A stretch of 30,335 bases of DNA from Baffinella frigidus (lineage: Eukaryota; Cryptophyceae; Cryptomonadales; Baffinellaceae). Each line of letters opens with the position of its first letter. The first letter of the stretch is position 1. Both the position numbers and the translations under genes were made by a program. The notes under the pieces were generated by a model, which did not search any database, was not told the DNA's origin, and saw nothing but the letters and a program-made list of their open reading frames with translations. This document shows positions 23,277-30,335 of the stretch, one piece after another. Location: positions 68,223-98,557 of the forward strand of contig MU647395.1 in assembly GCA_026770585.1 (NCBI GenBank), read 5' to 3'.

Positions 23277-26200
23277 ATGAGCGCCATCCCTCTGCGTCTC
23301 CTCCTCATCGCGGGCTGCAGTGCGAGTTGCGCCATGCCCGGCTGTAGTTCCACTTCCAGCAGCGCCCTGCCCCTGGAACAACGCTGGGAGGGGCGGCAGC
23401 GGATCGACGCGCACAGGCCACACGGTATGCCGGTGCACACGCCGCTGACTCTCCGCGGCGGCGGCGGCGGGAGCATCCTCGACATGAACGGCGCGGAGCA
23501 GGAGGAGCGCGGGGTGATCCCAAACGAGCGGCGCATGTCCATGCGGGTTGGGGAGCAGGGCTTGCGGACGGGGAACCCTGTCCCGGGGCCAGAAGACCAG
23601 GTCTTCCTCAGCAGGTGATCGCCACTCTGCGTAGCCACGGACGCCCCGCTCAGGCCTGTGAAGGAGCGTGTTCTTGTCTTTGAGGTGGGCGTCTTGCGAT
23701 ACCTCGCTCAAGTACACCCCCGATGTACGGGGCACCTCGCTAATAAGAAGGCGAGCGCCCCCAGGACCACTGTAGAGTCATAGGCATAACCGGCCTACTG
23801 TAGAGCGGTGCACCACTCTTGCCTGCTCCGAGCAGAACGTCGGCGCATGGTTATCGCAAATCCAACACCCTCAAAGTCGTGTGATGGTTACCGTCGACGT
23901 TCTTCTCACGCGAGGCTTCCGCGGCCTAATCTGGGGACATGTCTCATTTAAAGAAAACGGATCCCTATTTGTTCATAGGAGTTACACGAGGGTCAATTAG
24001 GGCCCTAAGCAAATTTAAGTAGGGCCAGAATCCGGATTGATAGGCCATTTTCTTTCAAATTAAACATGTTCCCGGACGAACCCCTGGTGGCACCCGCGGG
24101 GCCGCACCCTGTCGGTAGCCTCATCCCCCCTGAACACACACATGACATGATGGGGGGGGGGCAGGCGCGGGGCGGGGTACAGGGCGCTGGAGTACGGCAA
24201 GAAGATGATCGCGGGCGACTCGGGCGTCGCCAGGATGGGGAGCTTGCTCGCGCGCATCCGTGCAGGCAACGCCTCCTGCCTCTGTATGAATCTTATTATG
24301 GCTCGTCCTCACGGTTTTCTATTCGCCCTTTTGTACTAGATTTCTGCTCTCAAATACTTTTGAGGACACGCCAGAATAAAACTCACTACGCGGGACTCAG
24401 TTCGGGGTTTAGATAATTTCTGTTTTTGGATAAAGTGTAAGAAGGACGCTCAACACGTGTTTCAAAAGGAGAAACGCCGACCGGACTGAGGTCGGGCTCT
24501 GTTCAAACGTCAAACCGAGGTTTTAAAATGCTCCAGCGCGAAGACTTTTCCGTCACAATGTGCAGAAAGTTACCAAAATGGCTCCAACCCAACGGAATCG
24601 CTCTGTGGACGCTCCCGCGTGTAACAGACGACCCTCACTCGCCTGTCCGCCGACTTACTTGTTTACTGATGGACTGACTGCCTGACTGACGGACTGGCTC
24701 CGCGCAGGCAACGCTACCCCCGGGCAGAGGGTGGAGCGGAGCAACGTTCTGTGGATGCTCCCGCGTGTAACACACGGCCCCGACGGTTCCCCACGCGTCC
24801 GCTGACCAACTGACGATATACTAGTGAATCGTCTGACGATATACTAGTACATCGGATGGCAGGAATCCGCGCAGGCAACGCGTCCCTCCCTAACGTAGCT
24901 CTGTGGACGCTCCCGGGTGTAACACACGGCCCTGACTGTTACCCCTCCCCCCCCCACACCCTTGGCAGGCAACGTGTCCCGACCTGACGCGTCCCATGAC
25001 CAACTGATTCACTGACGGACGGACTGGTTCCTCGACGTTATGTGGACGCTACCGCGTGTAACACACGACCCTGACACCCCCTCCTCCCTCAGGCAACGTG
25101 ACCCTGCCCGACATTGAGGTGGAGATAGCGAGCATCTTCCAGGCGGCTGCGGATGGGACCACCGATCCGCCTTGGTAAAACTGCTCCGTTACAGGGGTAC
25201 CTCGCTCACAACCCTGACTGTCACCCCCCCCCCCCCTTCCGTCAGGCAACGCGACCCTGCCCGACATGGAGGTGGAGATAACGAGCATCTTCCAGGCGGC
25301 TGCGGATGGGTTGATTGATCCGCCTGGGAACAAAGCCTTCGACCTCGGCGTTGAAGCCTGCGTGGTGAGGAGGGGTAGGGGACACACCTGGTGTAGGGCT
25401 GAGGGCTAAGTGTTTTACAGGAGAGAGGGAACGATTGATCCGCCCGGGTACCGCGCTTTCGATCTCTTGGCATTGAAGCCTGCGTCGTGAGCCCTACAGC
25501 AGAGACACGCGATCCTAAATGATATCGCAAGCCCTCGAGGAGAATTGAGGGTAACTTGATTCCGGGTTCAGACAGCGCAACTTCGGGGTCGGACGATTGA
25601 TCTGGAAACAAAGCCTCCGACCTCGGCATTGCAGCCTGCGTGCTACGGTTACAAGTAATTCACAGGATTAAGACGCGTGACGAATAGTCTATTATCCCTA
25701 CAGGAGAGAGAGACGCGGTTCTAGCAGCGCCAGCGCCTAAGGGTGGTTGCATACCGTAACGCCTGATCTCACTCAATTGGTGAGACGGAATAGACAGACT
25801 GAGCTAGACGTACCCTGCATCCTCGGCGTGCTGCGACAATGGAGCCGGCGGTCTGACCCGTGCCGGTCGGTCGGTTGTGTTGGTGCACCCATTGAATTTA
25901 TGGCCTGACGTTGGACAGGTTAGTGGGGGTTGGTGGGTGGGCCACATAGAAAACTGATTGTTTTTCTCAGATTCCATGAAATTCCGAAACCAGTTGTTCG
26001 TCAGTAAAGAACTCTCTCTGTCTCTCTCTCTCTGGGTTGGTTGGTGGACGCATTAAGTGTATCGTTCGACGTCATTACTGCAACCAAATCTCTTCAACTT
26101 CCATGGGCAGTGGGTTGGTGGGTGGGCTATAGGGGTCATACAAAACTGAAAATCGCCTTCCATGGGCAGGTGGCGGCAGGGCAGGGGGACGCGTCGAGCC

Positions 26201-27345
26201 TGGGCGTGGCTCGTAACCTGGTGAGCGAGATGGAGCGCGTTGGCTGCTGGCCGAGCCTCGCGACTTTTGAGACGTATCTCCGCGTCGTCGCCGCGGTCTC
26301 CCCTACACCCGACACCGAGCACGTAACTTTTGATTTTTGTGTCAAAAGTCAACTAGTCTAAATTCGAAAATTAACTATTCCCCCGTATTTTCATCTTTTA
26401 TCTCTGACAGTGGACACCCAACCCCGTCCGTCTAAAGTCAAATTACCCCCCCCCCGTTGCCGGCATTCGGTAGGGTGCTACACGTAGGGTGATATGGAAC
26501 GCCGGGATTCGGTTGACGCCAGAATTAGGTGGTCCACCCTTAAGGTACCACCGTGTGCTTCCGGCTGAGCAAACGCACGGAGAAACATGTGATTTTTAAC
26601 GTGTGTTGAACTGGTCAAATTTATGGCTGAGCCTTTTCGCGGAGCAGGCCGAGAGCATCGGCGAGTGTGATATCTCGGACGGGGAGGCGAAAATGCTCTA
26701 CACGCAAACCGGTTCAGGGACTCTGAAAAGACGCCGGTTCGCGTCATCACAATCGGTTCACGTGCCACTTGCTGACGTTGCTGACGCGAGGGGTCGCGTG
26801 TTTGCGGGGAGCAGGCCGCGAGGATTGGAGAGTGTGATATCACGGACGGGGAGGTGATCGTGCGCTACATGCAGACTGCCCAGCACCGCGTCCTCCCGGG
26901 AGGTTGCTAGCGCCCCCCTTCGCCCTTTCCACAATTCAATCGGTCCTTAACTAAAATTTATCTCAGGTTCTTGGGGGCGGTGGGGCCATTTTGTGGTTTT
27001 AGAGCGTAACAATTGTTCGGTGCGTACTGGAAATTGTTTAGATGGACGCCTGCTGGGAGAAATTTGGTTTGAGAGCGCGACTAGCTAGTGTCTTTTTGTC
27101 CCCTGAATCCTTATCTGCTGGGCATTGCAGAATCGCGCTACCGGAGCTGTGTCGAAGCTTCCCGAAGAATCTCGAATCTTCTCGAATCTTCTCGAACCTT
27201 CTCGAAGAACTCACCTCTGAAGTATTGTCTCCTGGGCATTGCAGGGGACATGTACCGACACGCGGAGGCAATGATCGGAGACATCGCGCTGCCAGAGGAG
27301 TGAGCAACCCCTAAACCTCAAACCCTCATCCCTCATCCCTCATCC

Positions 27346-27377
<32 letters not shown>

Positions 27378-28802
27378 ACCATCAACCCTGAACCCTAAAC
27401 CCTGAAACCTAAATCCCAAACCCTAACCCCTCAAACTTCAACTCTAAACACTAAACACCAAACCCTAAACCCTAAACCCTAAACCCCAACCCTAAACCCT
27501 AAACCCTAATACAGACCCAGAGCAGACAGTATCCCGCTCCCAGTCCAACGCCGTGACGCGACTTTACGTGGCAGCCAAATGTTGACGACCACTTTTGCAG
27601 AAGCGAGCGGCCTCTGCCGTGTCTCGAGCCCTGTCCTGATTCCTCACCCGATTCTTGGGCACGACCGGGCGTGTCCACGGTCATTGCACCACCTCCTATC
27701 TCTGCCCAAGTTTTATCCTGGCTCGTCCTTAGAAGCATTTAAGAGCAGAGATGCAGTACAAAAGGACGAATGGAAAGCCTTTAGGACGAGCTAGAATAAA
27801 ACTCAGGCAGTGCTAGACATAAAACTGAGGCAATGCTAGACCGTCCCAACAAGACTTGCCGATGAACGCGTCACGGCCCGCCTTTTCCTGACAATTTCCC
27901 GCGGGAAATGCCATGTTTGCTGACTGACGATGGACGTGTGGTCGGACGTGGAGACGTCCTGATGACGGAGTCACGTCCGCGAGAGAGTGCTGATGAATGG
28001 GTCGCGTCCGCGCGAGACTTCCTGATGAACGAGTCCCGTGGCTGAGAACACGCGACAGACACACGTACTGCGAACTCTCTAGCTCTGCCGCAGTCGGGTT
28101 GACTGACTATTCTATTCGTTGCAGATCCGCACCCGTGGCGGTGTGTCGCGTCCCGGTCTTTCCAGAGGCCTCAACTTTGAACATCCTCCTCGACACCTGC
28201 GTCGGATGCACCCAGGTCAACCCCAAATCCCTAAATCCTAATCCCTAAGTCCTAAACCCCACACCCCAAACTCTAAACCCTGAACCCTGCACCCAGAACC
28301 TTGAACCCTGAACCCTGAACCCTGAACCCTGAACCCTGAACCCTGAACCCTGAACCCTGAACCCTGAACCCTGAACCCTGAACCCTGAACCCTAAACCCT
28401 GTGCCCTCAACCCTGTACCCTGCGCTTCCGAGCCGGAAACTCGGAAAATCCTCGAACTTCAGAAAGAACGTGTGGTCGGGCGTGGAGTCAGCACGTAGCG
28501 CGACGCGAGCGGCATAATTTGCTGACTGAGTCTGACAAAGCGACTGGCGTTGATGACTGACTGGCGTCCTCGAAACTGACTGCCTTCCAACTGACTGACT
28601 GGCTTCCTTCTGACTGGCTTCCAACTGACTGGCTTCCTGACTGACCGGCTTCCTTCTGACTGGCGTCCAGAACGGGCTCGCGGGACCGCGGGACGCGGTT
28701 CGTCTGGTGCGGCAGTTCGGGGAACTCCGCGTCCCGCCGAATAGAGGGACTATCACGGCTGTCGCGTCCGTTCTCGAAGCCGCCGCTAAGAAGGTCGCCT
28801 GA
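23277..28802 (+). CDS. Pentatricopeptide-repeat (PPR)-like protein, eight exons, about 356 residues
   Basis: Exons: 23277-23614, 24165-24259 (or from 24183), 25246-25364, 26170-26322 (or from 26185), 26815-26902 (alternative 26648-26711), 27245-27299, 28125-28215, 28671-28802 (TGA). All seven junctions match in phase (2/1, 1/2, 0/0, 0/0, 1/2, 2/1, 0/0), total 1071 nt. PPR-type helix pairs are visible near residues 172-225 (ARNLVSEMERVGCWPSLATF) and 300-350 (STLNILLDTCV; AVRLVRQFGELRVPPNRGT). PPR proteins typically bind RNA in mitochondria or plastids. The start ATG has an ACC context and an N-terminus with MSAIPLRLLLIAG that could be a targeting or signal segment. Only about two to four repeats are evident, few for the family. 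Introns contain MITEs, tandem exon copies and telomere-like arrays. Confidence 0.7.
23724..23818. mobile_element. MITE-A fragment (copy 9)
   Basis: GGGGCACCTCGCTAATAAG and the following GCCCCCAGGACCACTGTAG block; the right arm is lost. Lies in the first intron of the PPR-like gene. Confidence 0.6.
24287..24393 (+). mobile_element. MITE-G copy 1
   Basis: Imperfect ~22-bp inverted ends (CTTATTATGGCTCGTCCTCA / TGAGGACACGCCAGAATAAA) around CGCCCTTTTGTACTAGATTTC. The second copy is inverted at 27709. It sits 28 bases after exon 2 of the PPR-like gene. Confidence 0.75.
24815..24850 (+). repeat. Short tandem repeat TGACGATATACTAGT
   Basis: Two direct copies of about 15 bp inside the larger intron repeat. 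Confidence 0.75.
25093..25174 (+). pseudogene. Upstream partial copy of exon 3 of the PPR-like gene
   Basis: Starts at CCCTCAG|GCAACG and repeats exon 3 (NVTLPDIEVEIASIFQAAAD against NATLPDMEVEITSIFQAAAD), then stops after DPPW. A GTAAAAC could act as a donor, but the trailing phase does not fit exon 4. A lone MITE-A left end (25190-25210) follows. Confidence 0.65.
25190..25210 (+). mobile_element. Solo MITE-A left end
   Basis: TTACAGGGGTACCTCGCTCA without the rest of the element. Confidence 0.65.
25430..25645 (+). pseudogene. Two decayed copies of the end of exon 3
   Basis: Segments at 25433-25489 and 25586-25640 repeat the last 55 bases of exon 3 (ATTGATCCGCCTGGGAACAA onward) with indels that break the frame. 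Confidence 0.6.
25646..26040. other. Rest of intron 3, with a MITE-B remnant
   Basis: TGATCTCACTCAATTGGTGAGACGGAATAGACAGACTGAG near 25765-25802 is a shortened MITE-B. A TCTCTCTCTC tract lies at 26012-26031. No other exon seen. Confidence 0.5.
26458..26546 (-). repeat. Dispersed repeat E, copy 2
   Basis: Inverted relative to the copy at 2899. Shares AAGGGTGGAC, CTAATTCTGGC and CACCCTAC blocks in the same order. Located in intron 4 of the PPR-like gene. Confidence 0.65.
26648..26711 (+). CDS. Alternative copy of exon 5 of the PPR-like gene
   Basis: Starts after GCGGAGCAG and reads AESIGECDISDGEAKMLYTQ, against AARIGECDITDGEVIVRYMQ in the second copy (26815-26902). Leading phase 0 and trailing phase 1 (ACCG|GTTCAG) are the same as the second copy, so either exon can join exons 4 and 6 in frame. 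It could be a mutually exclusive exon or a copy losing function; the second copy has the better-sized helix. Confidence 0.5.
27125..27215 (+). repeat. Pseudo-copy of exon 6 start and TCTTCTCGAA repeat
   Basis: GGGCATTGCAG at 27120-27130 is followed by AATCGCGCTACCGGAG, matching the last third of exon 6 after deletion of its middle. Four tandem TCTCGAATCT-type decamers follow at 27170-27212. Confidence 0.6.
27306..27512 (+). repeat. Telomere-like array, C-rich on plus
   Basis: About twenty-five heptamers (CCCTCAT, CCCTCAA, CCCTAAA patches), starting within six bases of the donor GTGAGC of exon 6. Confidence 0.95.
27709..27803 (-). mobile_element. MITE-G copy 2
   Basis: AGTTTTATCCTGGCTCGTCC and its mirror AGGACGAGCTAGAATAAAAC. 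The interior matches copy 1 in inverted orientation. Followed by a short direct repeat of AAAACTNAGGCANTGCTAGA. Confidence 0.75.
28080..28112 (+). mobile_element. MITE-B left-end fragment at a 3' splice site
   Basis: TAGCTCTGCCGCAGTCGGGT then TGACTGACTATTCT, ending ten bases before the acceptor GTTGCAG of exon 7. Confidence 0.65.
28218..28432 (+). repeat. Telomere-like array, homogenised CCCTGAA
   Basis: Begins right after donor GTCAAC of exon 7. The core at 28300-28395 is thirteen or so perfect CCCTGAA units. Confidence 0.95.
28545..28668 (+). repeat. CTGACTGGCTTCC tandem repeat
   Basis: Eight or so degenerate CTGACTGGCNTCC units forming a pyrimidine-rich end of the last intron of the PPR-like gene. 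Confidence 0.85.
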
Positions 28803-28980
28803 TAGAGCCGTTTTCACATCTGTTGGCTACGGAAAAGAATATAACACTGGCAAAAGTTGATGATTCTGGTACTAACCTGTCGAATTCTGGTGGGGTCGCA
28901 TTGTTTTCGTGGACAGATGCAAAAACCGCTCTACCGAAACCCAACACGCTTCTAGGTTTACGCTTTTAGGTTTTTACAAG

Positions 28981-30335
28981 CTGGACGAAGAAGGGGGGCA
29001 CACCCTACACGCCGAAACCGTAGATTTGAGACCTGGGGATGGATTGCCAAACGACGCGCGGCGGGTCGTTTCCAAACCGGTGGACTACGCACCTTTCATC
29101 ACAAGTCAACTGGACTACGGTCCTTTCATCACAAGTCAACTTGCCCTGTGGGCAGGTAACTGTAAGGGTTTCTTCATGCAAATTTGGTCACGTTACCGCT
29201 AAATCTAGGGGTTCCGAAACCCTCGTAGCCCACCGTGTGGTTACTGTGAAACGGGCTCTTTCGTTGCAGGGGATTGGGACGTTCTGGAAGGGGGAGAGGC
29301 TGATGGCAGAGATACAAGGGAATGTCGAGAAGCCTTGGCGTTGAGTTGAGGGCCCAGAGGTTTGGTCTGATTCTCCGTGGCGGGGTGGGCTGCAGGGGAT
29401 CGGGACATTCTGGGAGGGGGAGCGGATGATGGCTGAGATTGACTGGATGGGTTTCATCAGCGAGGTCTGGCTCTACCTCATTCCTCAGTTGGGTTGACTG
29501 ATCGTTTTCACGCCACAAGTTGACAAATGTGTACCACAAAACCGGAACATACATTCTCGGTCTCATCCTTTGGAGGAGAGGGGGAGAGGCTGATGGCTGA
29601 GAACGACTGGATGCTGAGATCGACTGGATGAAAGTTTCATCTGCGAGGTTCGTCTCTGCCTCAGTCGGTTTGAATGATCGTGTGCGTCAACTTGTGGCCA
29701 CAAGTTGACGAATATGTACCACAAATTGGATAGATTAACTCACCAAACCCCCGGCGAACAAACTTCCGGTGTGCTCATTCTGAGGAGACCAGATTAACTG
29801 GGGCAGATCGACAGGATGTGTTTCATCAGCGAGGTCGTCTCTCCGAAACCTCGTCCCCTCAACCCCAAACCCCAAACCCCGAACCCCAATCCCCAAACCC
29901 CAAACCCCAAACCCCAAACCCCAAACCCCAAATCCCAAACCCTAAACCCTAAACACTAAACACTAAACCCTAAACCCTAAAACCTAAAACCCTACCCAAA
30001 CCTCAAACCCTCAACCCTAAGTCCCTTCCCGCAGGGGCGCAATCCAAACGAAAAGCTGCCTGAGAGCTTCGGGGTCGATTTCTTCCACACTGGCGCCTGG
30101 TCCCTACACCCTTAAACCCGAAACCCTAAAACCATGCACCCCAACCCCCCCCTCGAAAAATCCCGGAGCAGAGAGAAAGAAGGCTTGATTGCTCCTGGCA
30201 CCATTTTTGGGCTGTGTTTGGTCTCGGAACCCTCAACCCTCAACCCTCAATTCCAAACCCTAAACCCTAAACCCTAAACCCTAAACCCTAAACCCTAAAC
30301 CCTAAACCCTAAACCCTAAACCCTAAATCCCAAAC
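28981..30335 (+). CDS. Multi-exon gene continuing toward the right edge, function unknown
   Basis: Exons: 28981-29064 (EEGGHTLHAETVDLRPGDGL then PNDARR; start boundary uncertain), 29396-29464 (GIGTFWEGERMMAEIDWM then GFISE), 30035-30099 (GRNPNEKLPESFGVDFFHTG), perhaps 30176-30220 (EGLIAPGTIFGLCL, same frame from any of three AGs). The first two junctions are 0/0. The third leaves two bases that would make a stop with the nearest AG, so an exon or boundary is missing. Exon 29396-29464 has three partial copies (from 29270, 29575 and 29790). MITE-F lies in the first intron, MITE-B fragments and telomere-like arrays in the second. Tryptophan-rich acidic segment; no family recognised. Confidence 0.5.
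29072..29240. mobile_element. MITE-F copy 3 with internal duplication
   Basis: CCGGTGGACTACGCACC at the left and TCGTAGCCCACCGTGTGG at the right. The left unit with CCTTTCATCACAAGTCAACT is tandemly duplicated. Begins seven bases after a candidate donor GTCGTTT. Confidence 0.75.
29471..29560 (+). mobile_element. MITE-B left-end fragments after duplicated exons
   Basis: CTCTACCTCATTCCTCAGTT at 29471 and CTCTGCCTCAGTCGG at 29651 each start six bases after a GCGAG|GT donor. Each contains the ACAAGTTGAC ... GTACCACAAA core but lacks the right end. Confidence 0.65.
29849..30030 (+). repeat. Telomere-like array
   Basis: CCCCAAA patch followed by CCCTAAA, beginning shortly after the last GCGAG|GTCGTC donor and ending before the acceptor CCTTCCCGCAG. 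Confidence 0.95.
30104..30335 (+). repeat. Telomere-like arrays at the right edge
   Basis: Short block at 30104-30140, then from 30229 to the end CCCTCAA changing to perfect CCCTAAA (30256-30325). The last perfect run could be mistaken for a telomere, but variant units (CCCTAAATCCCAAAC) close the window. Confidence 0.9.

Larger units (their letters stand above)
24597..25245 (+). repeat. Tandem repeat of ~140-150-bp units in intron 2
   Basis: GTGGACGCTCCCGCGTGTAA recurs at 24605, 24751, 24903 and 25042. Most units end in an AG followed by GCAACG like the real exon 3 acceptor (24707, 24872, 24967, 25093, 25246). The repeat unit therefore contains the end of the intron and the start of exon 3. 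Confidence 0.8.

Noticed and set aside
24605-25060. CRISPR-like spaced repeats
   Set aside because: Units are ~140-150 bp apart, diverged, and contain splice acceptors; the window is eukaryotic.
27853-28060. Frames over repeated GATGANNGNGTC words (27860-28035)
   Set aside because: A short degenerate repeat within intron 6; no splice sites or codon bias.
30256-30335. Right edge as a chromosome telomere
   Set aside because: The final bases are variant units, the adjacent gene seems to continue, and similar perfect runs occur inside introns.

Overview
This is nuclear DNA of an intron-rich eukaryote, most likely an alga or another protist with plant-type telomere repeats. The signs are spliced exons whose codons mostly end in G or C, very many interspersed TTTAGGG/CCCTAAA-like arrays, and several families of short inverted-repeat elements (MITE-like). 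I see no rRNA, tRNA, CRISPR array or prokaryotic gene layout, and I cannot name the species. Most long open frames are accidental. The real coding signal sits in short exons that I found by joining GT..AG boundaries in matching phase. All gene models are by eye, without any database search.

Layout. 0.5-1.8 kb: three minus-strand exons. 2.1-5.6 kb: a seven-exon minus-strand gene of unknown function. 5.9-9.1 kb: repeat-rich, with four copies of a ~340-bp repeat, MITE-A copies and one plus-strand exon. 9.2-10.9 kb: small terminal exons on both strands. 11.4-12.7 kb: a minus-strand gene in which two introns are essentially one MITE each. 13-15.3 kb: minus-strand exons between telomere-like arrays, with a coiled-coil C-terminus. 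15.6-17.2 kb: a minus-strand charged/alanine-rich C-terminus. 17.5-20.3 kb: further minus-strand exons. 21.0-21.5 kb: a plus-strand two-exon piece whose intron is a MITE. 22.0-22.9 kb: a minus-strand three-exon gene. 23.3-28.8 kb: the clearest gene, a plus-strand eight-exon pentatricopeptide-repeat (PPR)-like gene. 29.0-30.3 kb: a plus-strand gene running toward the right edge.

The main biological signal is in the introns. One MITE family (B) makes up introns almost end to end at three places, and its ends lie a few bases from splice sites at several more. A second family (A) does so at one place. Separately, at least twelve candidate 5' splice sites are followed within about 25 bases by degenerate telomere-like repeat, nearly always C-rich (CCCTAAA) on the coding strand. 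Exons, with their 3' splice sites, are repeatedly tandem-duplicated. Together these suggest a genome whose introns are being built and enlarged by mobile elements, telomere-like repeat and local duplication.
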